This document shows, piece by piece, positions 24,401-35,705 of a DNA stretch of 64,000 bases. The stretch is taken from the NCBI RefSeq assembly GCF_010389155.1, contig NC_057768.1:42945633-43009632 (forward strand), in the 5' to 3' direction. Source of the stretch: Erigeron canadensis. Its lineage: Eukaryota > Streptophyta > Magnoliopsida > Asterales > Asteraceae. Every line of letters starts with the position of its first letter. The first letter of the stretch is position 1. A model generated the notes under the pieces. The model searched no databases. It saw only the letters and a program-made list of their open reading frames with translations, and was not told the DNA's origin. Made by a program: the position numbers and the translations under genes.

Positions 24401-27400
24401 GAGATGTAACTTTAATCACAAAATAACATTAACAATCATACAAAATTATGTGGGATTGGATAGCCTAATGATCTCATCTGACCCATGATTCAGCTGATAA
24501 ATCGTGATCAGTGCTATGGCCCAACTAGGTCAAACTTTTTTTTTTTTTTTTTGTTAAACTCTAATACGGACCTTTTCACCACTTCCCTGCCCAGTCCTTA
24601 CCCCAACTTCCGAACTAGTAACCTCGCCTACCACCATCACTTGCACCACAGTAAACCCAACCCCGACAGTGGCGATAGCAGTGGTGGTTATGGGGTAGTA
24701 CACACATTTGAAAGATAAATAGAAAATGATATAGTGAAACAATTTTTGGATAACCATGTATATCAGACTATACGGGTTGAACCGTTGATCTGCATGATAA
24801 ACAAACAAAACTACCTCCACATAGTAGCTGAACGCGAACTTGCTTATTAGTAGAGCTATCCAGAATAGTGTATACCTATAACGAAGTATGCAATAAGAAA
24901 AAAGCAATTCCATAAAACATTAAATGATCGATAACTTGTGTAACCTTACTTGAACAGTGAAAATATGTCCTCGTGCATGCCTCTTCCAACATAGAGCTTT
25001 GGCTGAGAAAATAAAATATCGAAACTCTAGATTAGAAGAAAAGACATTTGCATCAATACAAACTAAAGGTGGAAATCTTGACCGTGTACTTATGAGCAGG
25101 TCAACTTCGGCTGTGTCTAATATCAAACCATTCAAAGTCGCTGAAAGTCTTTTTTATACAGCCTCTTAAAACCTTTTTTCAAAGAATTGGATAAAGTGTG
25201 TAGTAAAATGGTTTTTTAATCATAATCAAAGGATTAAGAATTTAAGAAAATGAAGACCATTGACAAGAACGTGTTTTGGGGTCAACCAGACCCGGCCTAC
25301 TTCAACCTGTTACCCAACCCGCCAATCTTGCCAAATCTAATGCAAACTAATGCCAGGTAATGAGCTTGCCTGGGCCCACCACATAAGAAAAGTGACTATA
25401 TGCCAGTTTGAACGTTCCATGTGTCTCCTTATTGGTGGAAGCAAGAACAGAAAGGTAGCCAGTATGTTGGGTATCAAGTAAATTGCTACAAGATAGCTAT
25501 AAAGTGATTGCTCCCTCCAAGTTCCTCCTAGAGTGCTGAAAAACCTCACTACTCCTGTCGGATTTGGAACCGATTTTGAATAACAGACGGGCAAGATTAC
25601 TACCCAGAAAGCAGCCATAATAAATTTCAGAAGGTAGCGAAGAACTTGAGTAGGTTTTAAGCTCCTCCAGGCACTGAAACTAAGGATTATATCCAGAGTA
25701 GCTGTAGAATTAAACCATAAAAATGTCGTATAACGTCAAGATATTGTGAATGTAAAAAGTCAGAAAAAAAATAGTAAAACAATCTTCAGTCAACCCATGC
25801 AGACTGGTCATTCTTAAGTAGGAAAAAGGAAGCAGTGCTGAGGTTGAAGGTATTGAAGCTGATTGTGTCTTTGAAGATTATAGATCTATATGGCCATATA
25901 TCGTGCATTAAAATTTGTAAGTTATCTCAGATTCCTATAGTCATGGATCCTTCTTATTTACCACTATGGCCTTTAAATTAAATCCTCTATTTTGTTGTAG
26001 TTTGTATATGTTAGATCTATGGTTCAAAAACATAACATTGAATAGAATCTTTTAGTTTATATTCGCCTATTCATGTAAAGTATTTTAATATTAATAATCT
26101 GAACGGTAAAGTAACCCGGAAAATTATGCTAATGATTTTCAAACACTCTTAATGATTCTACAGTCAGATTTCTGATACTACCTTAGAGAAAATCCTTAGA
26201 TGACTCAGTAATAAAGGAGCCGGGTGTACCTTGGATAAAATTAAGAACAGCATAAGTAATGAATATGCTTAATATACTTTTAATGACATCCTCATCAAAA
26301 ATTCCAAATATCGATCCATCTTCGTGCCATGCAATAATTACCATAGCCTGCAAATTAGAAGAATGTTAGCAATTTACATAAAGAAATAATTAACCAACTG
26401 CATGGTTCTATTATATACCTGAAAGACCAATATAAGAAATATCCACATTCGATCGAAACTCCTGTAAAGATGCCAAAATGTGCGGACTTCAACAAAATTT
26501 GTTTTGGGTTTCTTCTTTCCAGACACCACTTGGTTGCGCCCCTGAAGTTACAAAACAAAAGAAAAGATTTCTATCTTAAATGGGAACTCACATATGCAAT
26601 GTAACCACAAGAAACATGCATCATTTTCTTGATACTCTGTACATCATGCATATCCTCTTATCCCAATGGTATTCACTAATTATGGAGTTAGAATCTGCCA
26701 AAATCTGCATTTATGATGCTTCAGTTATTGTACTCAAGCAGCCATGGACAGTCAAATTGTGCACAGAAAAGTCACAGCTAATCAAATTGAGGATAGTTAT
26801 ATAAAAGAAAAAAACTATATTTGAACTCATAAGCATACTAAACGCTGATTGGTTTGACTCACATTAACATATTTGCAAACTTCTTGTGATAAATCATTTC
26901 CTAATTTATATGGTAACGTAATAAAAGTTTTACGGTATCAAACTTCAGATTTGCCTAAATCTATACGTACTGCATGTGACCGTGATGGTTCATCAGAGTG
27001 AACAAAAAAGTCAGATTTTTTGTCCATTGGCCAGCCTAACTTGATGCATTTGTCAGACCTGAAATAGAGAGAAATCAAAGGTTGGTTTTTTAAAAAAGTG
27101 AAGCAATAACACACATGCCAATTATACAACTAAGAGCATTACCAAAAATATTCATTAAGATCATCATAATTTCTCCATGAAGCATGGCTAACTTTGCCAC
27201 CTTGATTTCTCCTAGCTTCCTGCCAACAAATTGTAGGCAATAAAAACCACTAGAAAAAGACGTCATGAAATTGGAGAAATCAAAAATTTGATGGTGGACT
27301 TAGATTGTATTACCTTACGAATAACCTCGTATATAGGTGTGACCACATCACGCAGAAATGATTCTTCATCAAGTGGTACTGCTTGATATGTGCCTCCGCT

Positions 27401-30400
27401 CACAGGTTGAACATTGGCAAATAAGGTTCCATGCATTTCATTTGCCATCTAATCCATTCAAAGTAGTAACATCATTATATAAATCATTATTATGTATTAT
27501 TATTGGAATTAAAAAGATCTGGTGCTTTACAAGTAGACATACATTATGGAAAATATAGCAAATGCATTCCGGCATGAACCGGATGTTCGAAGCTTCACCC
27601 CAAATAAGAAAATAGAGAGCAATGTAGAGAAGCTCCAACTGCTGCCTATCAGCATTGGGTGGAACCTTGGGTGAACTTTTTACAAAAGAATAAATACATT
27701 AAAACTGGAGATCACATTGTGAATTAAAAAAAACAAGAATCATCCTACACAATCTTAATAACAACTTACTCAATAATTGATGTGAAGTGCAAATAATGAC
27801 ACCATGAGACATAGTTCTTGAAAGTTTTATCCGATAACTGCTTTACGGTACGGCTATCCAGCTAACAAAAGAATGAGTAAACTTGAATTGAAGCCAAATA
27901 TTGTATTGTTAATTATCTGAAGAATACGATTACAAGAGAAACTATATAGAAAACAAAGTAACAACTTGCACCCTCTACTAATAACGCATGTTTAAACCTA
28001 GCTCAACTTAGTTTAACAATACGTATAATAATAGTCTAATATTCCCCCGCAAGCTAAGGCCGGGGAACGACCTGCAGCTTGGAACGAAGAAAATTAAAAC
28101 GATCAGTAGCAAGTGGTTTGGTAAAGATATCAGCAATTTGATCTTGAGTGGAGATAAACTGGACTTGTAATCCCCCTACTAATGACACATTTTTAAACCT
28201 AGCTCAACTTAGTTTAACAATACATATAATCATAGTTTAATAACTTGAGATATATTAAACACTTTTACAGTTCCATTTTTAAAAAATTTAGGTAGTAAGG
28301 TATTAGGAAGTTTACCTGCTCATAATCTCCGATTCCTTTTGACCTTCTATCAATATTTGCCAGTAGCAATACTAAGTGTTCCCTCTGATTTGCAACATTT
28401 CCTTTCTTCATTTCAGAGATATTGAAGAATTCATTAAAAAGTCAAATTCGTGCACAAAAACACAGTCATGAATAATATTCATAGCACGAAGATATAGTTT
28501 CAAAACAAATTTTGAGATTCAAAACGATTACGCCCTTTAGTTTAAGAGTTCTTAACAGGAAGGTAGTAAATTATAAGTTAATCAAGTTTGTTGGGATCTT
28601 TTTTCTGGATTAGTAGCGGTGAGATTGAAAGACCATAAAGAAGTACAACACAGCAGGCACGAGTCAAAGAAAGTAGATGAAGAAAACAAGTTACCTGAAA
28701 TCCAAAAATTGATGCCAACCACTCAAGAATATCATTTACAGGTTTGTCTCTGTCTCCTACTCTTCTAGCAAGTGGAAGGTTATCCACCTTGCGCACTGCT
28801 TGAAGAGACGCTTTGATCTAATGACATATAGATAGTGGATTAAATACAAGAGAGTCCTATGCATGTTTGTTTGTACTTTGTAGGGAGAGATGGGGGAATG
28901 AGAAATGAAGATAACGATAAAAAAGGAAACAAGATTTATGTGCATTTACTTCTGAAAGCTCCATAATTGCAGGTTTATTTCCAACAGCATATAGAGGAAG
29001 AATGTTGTAGTGTTCATATTGTTCTCTATTTTCCTCTACAGCTTTTGCATATTGTTGAGTCTGCAATGCCACATAAACAGGCAGATGGGTAATTTGGTAT
29101 ATAGAGTTACATGACAGCTAGAATTCAAAGTGTGATAGACCAATCATACCTGGGTGTCGACTTTTCCAGGAGGCACCACTGTCCTCAATACATCGTACAA
29201 AACCGTAGCAATTTGATAGATCTTGGCCATCTCCTCACTTAGAGATAATAGAAAGGAAAATGATAGTATGAGCATGTAACTAAATAAGGTAGCATCTCTA
29301 GCATATTAAAAAGTTAATTAATCAAATCCAAGCCTCACGGTTTCTTTGTGTCTTGGCTATCTTTAATGTTTGTCTCATAGAAGTTCTTGTAGAATTTCTG
29401 TATTTCCTTTGGATCATTGCTTGCTAATTGAGGCTTTGTCTTTTCTTCTTCCTGTAACAGGAAACTTTTTAAACCTCCTTCCTGAATTTCTGAATTTAAC
29501 ATTTAACTTAAAAGGTTCCAATCAGCCCCACTTAATTAGTAAGATATGATGAACTAACTTATCCTTGACCAAAAGTAAAACCGATGTGCACCTTTTGAAG
29601 TCTATGTAGCAAGTAAGTCTTAAATTGGCGAACACCACGTCCACTAGATTTAGGATCCATCCTGTGGGCCTTCTCAAATGCATGAAATCGGCCTACTCCA
29701 GCAAATCAAATATAGGCAAGATTATAAAAAGTTAAACTTAAGACCTTGTCATCTCCAAACAATTACAGTTTTAAATTTATTCCATGGTTTTAACGTATTT
29801 CTGTTGATGTACTTTCTTGACCATTTTAGCAAGCTTTCATATATATCTTACTCTGCTTTCCGTTTTCCTTATACTTTCATCACTGTCCTGCATACCAACT
29901 ACAATTTCTCCTTATACTAAAGCATTATTCTGTCACCATACTTTAAATAAGTCTATATTACCATGGCGTAACAACTAGCATTTGGCATTCCACAAAAATA
30001 CCACAGAGTAACATAATAATCATAATCAAAATCTAAATCAATGCATCTTCCTCTTTGTCAAACAAAGGTACATTAATCAAAAAAAAGTTTCATAACCAAA
30101 ACAATTCAATACATTGAAAACTTACAGCATAATTTGCTTAAAATATTGTATATAAATTTGACATCCTCAACCACAAAGCAACCTTTAAACTCCAAAACTA
30201 GCTTGTATCTCGTTCGGTTGTTATCAACACCTTACGGGCCATGCCTAAAGATCCTAAAGTCTAAAGATTGCTAATAGTATCAGACACATACTTTTTTTTA
30301 GAACGGATCAGACACATACTTTTAAGATATATAAATACCAAAAAGTATAAGAATTTAGGCATCTGTTTGGATATGTGGTTTAATAGCGATTAGCAACTTT

Positions 30401-30816
30401 GAAACACCAGAATGGCACAATTAGATCACCTGCATCTTGTTATATTATTATGACCCTAGACAATCAAGGCTTTGTTGTCGAAGAAGATGAATTATGACAT
30501 CAGATAAGTTTAAGCCCAGTTGTATGTAATACTACAAGACACTATTCTAAAAACAATATCATATCATAAGCTAATAAAAATAAAGTTTCAAAATTAAAAT
30601 AAATAACAAGTACATACACAAGTAAGCAACTCTGTCATTTTCCTTCTCAATCTCATTGGCAACACGAAGTATAGGAGCGACAGAGGCAAGTGAAGACGGC
30701 ACGAGCTCACTATCGACTCCATCGCCGTTCGGATCAAACATAGTCGACGTCCGTGTCATCCTTCTCGATAACGACCTCGGTGGTCCCACTTCCTTGGTCT
30801 CACTCGTACTCGCCAT
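15493..30816 (-). CDS. CALS7: Callose synthase 7 (glucan synthase-like 7)
   Basis: A 1,3-beta-glucan synthase using UDP-glucose at the plasma membrane. Forty-two exons join in phase to 1,918 aa, full length for the family. Order: N-terminal soluble region with the Vta1-like and FKS1-dom1 parts (about residues 1-450; [20 protein letters not shown] near the start); a first group of membrane spans (about 455-760); a large cytoplasmic catalytic region with the conserved blocks [42 protein letters not shown] and [10 protein letters not shown]; then C-terminal spans with the block [16 protein letters not shown]. The N-terminus and loops resemble Arabidopsis CalS7, which makes phloem sieve-plate callose, more than CalS5 or others. 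The start is the ATG at 30816; an upstream in-frame TTG is not used. Oddities: one GC-AG intron, a 7-residue duplication, and a copia remnant in intron 7. The short tail [10 protein letters not shown] lacks the longer extension of the Arabidopsis protein. Confidence 0.95.
21521..21562 (-). repeat. 21-bp in-frame tandem duplication in a CalS7 exon
   Basis: Two 21-bp units (TTTCCTTTTTGTCATTATCC plus one base, + strand) code for DNDKKER twice in exon 27. This is a hydrophilic loop of the cytoplasmic domain just before the ILxxTKSWKEK block. The units differ only in the last base. Confidence 0.9.
25003..25369 (-). other. GC-AG intron of CalS7
   Basis: The exon ends ..WWAQ with CAG, directly followed by GCAAGC instead of GT. 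The next exon opens with [12 protein letters not shown] after a normal TTTTCTCAG. Reading through, or using any nearby GT, gives a stop within about ten codons. CAG|GCAAG is the usual context of the roughly 1% GC donors in plants. Confidence 0.85.
27973..28244 (-). mobile_element. Truncated Ty1/copia remnant in CalS7 intron 7
   Basis: On the - strand 28170-28045 encodes the end of a copia RNase H domain, with the hallmark ADIFTKPL followed by a stop. Next comes a purine tract (TTGCGGGGGAA) and the start of an LTR-like sequence. About 70 bp of that same LTR-like sequence (core AAACTAAGTTGAGCTAGG) also lies on the other side, at about 28171-28244. The remnant is thus LTR fragment, end of pol, LTR fragment, with nearly all internal coding lost. 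It has the same orientation as the host gene. Confidence 0.75.
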
Positions 30817-30887
30817 TTCCAAACAACTTCCACCACCAGATGATAATAATAATAATGATAATTTTCCTTAAGATGTAATTTAGCAAT

Positions 30888-30891
<4 letters not shown>

Positions 30892-30918
<27 letters not shown>

Positions 30919-30920
30919 AT
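30892..30920. repeat. (TA)n microsatellite upstream of CalS7
   Basis: About 13 TA units, some 75 bp upstream of the CalS7 start codon, in the inferred 5'UTR or leader intron. Likely polymorphic. Confidence 0.9.
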
Positions 30921-31227
30921 ACAAGAGAGTGAGATGTAAAAGTGAAGATCCTTTGCTTGTGGTTGAGAAGTTCACTTTTTTGGAATTAGGGTTTCTCTGA
31001 TAGCAAGTAAGGAATTGAAGTTTGTGACGAAACGAATTGAATAAACTATAATAAACAAACAATTTGGGGTTTTTGCACTTTTTTTTTTTTCTTTTTCCTT
31101 TTTGGAGATACCTCTGTTGGTCTCTACTGCTCCTTTCTGCCATTTCCCGCCACTTCCAATTGCTGTGAATGGAAGGGACAAAAGTTAACAGAATTGTCTT
31201 CCACTTCGGAATGACCCACACTACTGT

Positions 31228-31235
31228 TTTATATA
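31228..31235 (-). promoter_or_regulatory. Probable TATA box of CalS7
   Basis: On the - strand, CCTATATAAAACAG contains TATATAAA at 31235-31228. The leader would start near 31200 and run about 380 bases to the ATG at 30816. Within it, CAACAGAG|GTATCT near 31110 and an AG near 30869 could border a leader intron holding the (TA)n run. An ATG at about 31142 opens only a short uORF. Inference from sequence alone. Confidence 0.5.
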
Positions 31236-31947
31236 GGAGGCTAAAGATGTAGATCTATTTATCTTTCTAAATATATTACCCTAAAAATCTTTTTAATAGC
31301 TTTAGACGATGAAATATGAATAACACTAATAACTTTTCTTAATGTCGTCTCTTGATTTTTCACATATCAAGAATTTTTAGGTTAACAACTTAGGAGGATT
31401 GATCATTACCCATTTTATCTCTATCAAAATAAACTAGATTTTATAATGGGTTTTACAACATTATCAATATAAAAATTAGTATATGGAACAAAAAATTATT
31501 CAATATAAAAATATACTAATAAAAGATTTGAGATATTCAAATGTAAATACTAAATGCTAAGTCATATCACGGATGGATGATGTAACAAGGTTTCTTTATG
31601 CAAACTCTTTGAGGTACGGAATATTTTAACCTTAATTACACAATTGACCAAGTTCTCATTGATCTCTTGCAAAAAAGTAAGTTTATTTATGTTATCAATA
31701 TTTCTTATAAACAATAAAAATAGCAGTTGGTTCATGAGTTTTTAGTGATTTCGTGTGTTATAATTTTATTTGTAGGGTTCGGTTTATATAAGAAGAATAT
31801 GTATCATAAATATATTTTGATTCCAATTACTAATAAGAACAATGATTATCCTATTTATAGTCCGATTACAAATACTAATAACAATAGTATTACAATTAAC
31901 TATATTTTGTTATTAGATATACATTATGCAATATGGCATTAATTATA
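31236..31947. other. AT-rich intergenic, no gene
   Basis: Upstream region of CalS7. No transposon ends or exons were recognised. The open frame around 31727-31942 is very AT-rich and low complexity (Asn/Ile/Tyr) and is not supported. Confidence 0.4.
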
Positions 31948-32125
31948 TTTAAATTGGGTTCAAGTGTAAATTGGTGATAAAAACTAAAAAGCGTAAATTA
32001 CTAATTTTAAATTGGGTTAAAGTGTAAATTGGTGATAAAAAACTAAAAGTGTGAATTGATTATTTTTAAATTAGGTTAAAGTGTAAATTGGTGATAGAAA
32101 ATCAAAATGTGTAGATTAAATTTGA
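31948..32125 (+). repeat. ~59-bp tandem repeat, three copies
   Basis: Units start at about 31948, 32007 and 32066, each with TTTAAATT(G/A)GGTT followed by AAAGTGTAAATTGGTGATA. The copies have diverged at several positions. Confidence 0.85.
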
Positions 32126-32639
32126 CATGTGTTGATTTAATTAATTTTGAGAAATTGGGGATTGTGATTAGTCAATTGAGGTTAGATCAGTTGTTTTTTA
32201 GTATATATAAACATAAGGTTTCAGTAGGGTTCTACTGAAATAGTATAAAAGAATATTCGGTATTTGTATGATGATCAAACATCTGACATTTGTTCAGGGC
32301 GTTTACATTATAAAGCAGTTAAGACGAAAGGTGTGATCAGCAAGGAGGCATCGCCATGAAATATCGACATGTATCGGTAAGCGACATACTCAACCCTTAT
32401 GAATCAGTAACTTGAGGTACGCGGCATCAGTATGCAATATCGACATGATGATACCAATTAAAATAGTTGTTGAAAGCGTTGGGTAACATGCATTTGAACG
32501 TTTTTTCATTTTAAAAAAAAAACGCCGAAGGAGTGTGTTTTTTTGTTTTTCTTTTTTAAAAAAAGTTTCTATCTATAAATGCTTTTATATCTTTATTATA
32601 TTCAACCAAAACATTTAAATTACACACACAAAAAAAAAA

Positions 32640-33910
32640 AGTGATATTCATTTGCAACAAAAAAATTTGTCCAGCAATGAATTATTTGACCTAAATATTC
32701 GATCATACCCACATCTAAAGGATCCAACATCATTTGATTCTAATGGGTTTGAACTTTTAGAATCGGGCTTATCTAATACGACAAGAAAATCAATTTGGAG
32801 AAATTGTGAGAAGGCGAGCCAATTAAGTTTTGGTTAGCAATTGCTTTACCGATGTGTCGAGTTTTCGTGATGCTACTTTCCATTTTAGGTATCATATGTC
32901 AAAGTTATTTTTTTAAAAAAAATGTTAAAGTTATCACTAATCACTTTGAATGGTTTCAGGAAGGAATTAATGCGACAAGGCAAAAAAGCTACACACCAAT
33001 TGAAAAATGCATGTGCGCAATATGACAACTAGTTTAGGGCAACGCACCGAACATTTACGATGAAATTTGACAATGTTCGCTAACTTCTAATGAATGTCTA
33101 TACTTTTTTTTGCAATGCCATATCAAATTACATAGTGAATAGTGTATGCATTTTTCAACTAGCCACAATATTACTCGTGTATATGAGGCACACGAAAAAA
33201 TACATCATTTTTCTGACATGATCGGAAGCATTGAATGTGCATAATGGGTTTGGATAATTTACCCAATGGCTTTACGAGGACAGTGTTGTAAGGGTGGTAA
33301 TCAATACCTGACAATCATTATTGTAGTAGTGACGTCATAGTATTAATGGTTTTAGCATACATATTTCAGTGTAGCAGATTTGAACAATGATATAAATGTT
33401 TTATGCAATCGTCGTTGTTTACTCTCCAAATGCATGGTTAGGCTGTTAAGTTAGACTTCAACGTAAATTGTTTGTAACACAAACAAGGAAACCTTTTTAG
33501 CGGATGATATGAACCTTGCCTGATCATGTATTCTTAAAGCATATGCATATCCACTTATTTGTAATGAGTAGGTAAATAAAAAAAAAATCTAAGAGATCAC
33601 GAGAAAAAATGTTGAGTGAGCATTTTGGAGTTCTAAGATGAAGTTTTCTACCCTAACACGACATCACGCATGAAGAATAAGCAAAAGATTATTAACACGA
33701 TGTATGCATGTATTATTTTATACAACAGGATAATCAAGGATACCTCGGTCACCGATATCATCGATTCACATTGAAAATCCTTCAATCATTCATAAGGTTT
33801 GTCTTAATTTTGATTGGAAAATACACAACAAAAATATGCATTATATGTTATGTCATGATATTTCGGAACATGTCGCAAGCCTAACTCCAAACATTGAAGT
33901 TGACGAGTAG
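32640..33910 (+). pseudogene. Decayed PIF/Harbinger transposase
   Basis: Scattered blocks in different frames follow the order of a plant Harbinger DDE transposase: around 33185-33300 a block like 'HHFSDMIGSIEC..W' then 'PMALRGQC'; around 33360-33400 'VADLNNDINVL'; around 33500 'LADDM' (family: YLADGIYP); and around 33590-33640 'SREKMLSEHFGVLR' (family: RKDVERAFGVLQ). There are several stops and frameshifts, and the first catalytic Asp of the usual 'GSIDC' is Glu. Clearly dead. Terminal inverted repeats were not found. Confidence 0.7.
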
Positions 33911-34171
33911 TGGTTCTACTTTTTTTATCTAAGTTTTTTGTTTATTTAATGTTCTAATGTAATATTAGTTTTTATTTTAATGAATGATAGTTGTTTTCAT
34001 AAATAAATAAAAAGAAGTAACATGTTTTGGCAATCATATTATCGAAATTGACTATAATTTTTGACACATGTTATTTTTTGTTCAGTGTCAAACCTCTAAA
34101 AAGGTTCATATCATTTGGAGAATACATGATCAGGCAAGGTTCATATCAGGCAAACCTCTCATTATCCTTTT

Positions 34172-34405
34172 ATCTTAATGTTAAATTATAAAAATCATAC
34201 CTAATGTTTGTTCAAAACTACATTAGTCATACCTACAATTTAAAAATTACACGAAACATACCCATCGTTACCAAAAACTTACATTGACCATACCTATCGC
34301 TGACGGTCGTCTATTTCGCCGTTAAGTGAAGTCACGTGTCATGCATGTGAGGTATGAAAACCGTAATTTCGTGCATACTTCAGGTATTATCCTTGTAATT
34401 TATCA
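34172..34405 (-). mobile_element. MITE of the AGGGTAA type, copy 1
   Basis: Inverted counterpart of the element at 35477-35705, by eye nearly 90% alike. Shared words on the + strand include CATACCCATCGTTACC, GACGGTCGTCTATTT and CACGTGTCATGCATGTGAGG. The outer ends are worn (GTTAAATTATAAAAATCATACC at left, GTAATTTATC at right). Confidence 0.6.
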
Positions 34406-34545
34406 TAAAAATAATTATTAAGAACCTTTAAAGTTTTATTTATACTTCAATTATTAAGTTTGGTAAATATGAAATTTATTATGAAAAGAAAGTTAGTTTT
34501 TTTAATGAAAAATATATCGAGAAAAATAATTGATGCAAAAATGCA

Positions 34546-34984
34546 TCTTTATAATACTAAAAGACAACTGACCTAAGCAACTGACCTAATAGCTTATTAA
34601 CCAATCATAACTCTCAATTTTATCAAATTGGAAATTGATGATGTCATTATTAATCTAATTATAAATTAAAAATCCTAATAATCATTATCTAGATATATTA
34701 AAATACTATATTTTACATTTTAATATTTGTAGAAAAAATATCACTAATTTACATTTTTTTGTTTTCAATAATTTGCACTTTTTACCCTCAGTAAATACTT
34801 AATTTATAATTATTTTAATCTACACTTTTTTGTTTTCAATCACAGATTTATACTTTTTAACCATTAAATCCAATATAGTAGATAATGAATAATAATTGAT
34901 ATAAGTTTTTTAAAACTAACTGTAATATTATATAATCTTTATAACAATGTAAACTCGTATATTTGACACGAGTCTAAAATCTAG
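34546..34984 (+). mobile_element. Non-autonomous Helitron
   Basis: A 439-bp element. Host A, then TCTTTATAATACTAAAAG at the 5' end. The 3' end has hairpin ACTCGTATATTTGACACGAGT (6-bp stem), an AT-rich spacer, CTAG, then host T. All the classic Helitron end signs are present, with no Rep/helicase coding. It lies between the two inverted AGGGTAA-type MITEs. Confidence 0.75.
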
Positions 34985-35476
34985 TTTATTATTATATATT
35001 ATTGTTTTGTTATACATGTATAGTGAATATAACAAAGATGAGAATTATAAAAAACCACTAAAATTTTCATTTTTATATTATTATATTTTATTTTTATGAT
35101 TTATTGTTTTTAATAGAACCCTATTGATACAAAACAAATAAAATAAAATAAAAAAGCAATATCATTTTCTCGTATGGTTTGATGACATCTATCTCATATT
35201 AGAGGGGTAAATCAAAGTCGAAGACTCGTCACCGTTTTAGAATATATCTCAAATTAGCAATCCTGTAGCATTTTGGGTTTGAGTTTCAGGGTTAGCTGTT
35301 AGTCTAACCTTAAAATTCTTAAGCCTAAACCTATATCGTTTGATGACATTTTTTTATAAATTTTTTATTTTGAAATACGTTTTTTAATATATATATGTGT
35401 GTGTGTGTGAGAATTTAATATACAATATCTACCTACTTTAATAAATGAAATATAAATATTTTTATAATTTTTTATT

Positions 35477-35705
35477 AGGGTAACTTACACAGATGATACC
35501 TGAAGTATACACAAAATTACGATTTTGATACCTCACATGCACGGCACATGACTTGACTTAACGGCCAAATAGACGACCGTTAGTGATAGGTATGGTCAGT
35601 GTAAGTTTTTGGCAACGATGGGTATGTCTCGCGTAACTTTTAAATTGATGGTATGATCAGTGTAATTTTGAACAAACCTTAGGTATGCTTTTTGTAATTT
35701 ACCCT
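35477..35705 (+). mobile_element. MITE of the AGGGTAA type, copy 2
   Basis: 229 bp with terminal inverted repeats AGGGTAACTTACA and TGTAATTTACCCT. Non-coding. Inverted relative to the copy at 34172-34405. No convincing target duplication was read. Confidence 0.65.

Larger units (their letters stand above)
15493..30816 (-). other. CALS7: Exon map of the CalS7 gene
   Basis: Exons in transcript order, low-high coordinates: 30618-30816, 29592-29692, 29339-29451, 29149-29236, 28950-29060, 28695-28817, 28316-28405, 27770-27861, 27543-27675, 27314-27448, 27143-27219, 26971-27058, 26419-26541, 26230-26347, 25370-25701, 24950-25002, 24815-24875, 24311-24392, 24182-24231, 24011-24097, 23474-23578, 23268-23383, 22732-22813, 22466-22629, 22259-22382, 21681-21784, 21468-21591, 21244-21395, 21036-21145, 20852-20953, 20698-20766, 20071-20257, 19887-19998, 19357-19479, 19164-19282, 18959-19042, 18419-18531, 18118-18347, 17001-17798, 16557-16607, 16113-16298, 15493-15738. 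Each was read by hand from protein similarity plus GT/AG sites. The sum is 5,757 nt (1,919 codons). Single-base errors are possible, but phases agree throughout. Confidence 0.85.

Noticed and set aside
31727..31942. A 71-aa ORF with a hydrophobic start
   Set aside because: Composition (Asn, Ile, Tyr) is what AT-rich DNA gives by chance; no splice or promoter context.
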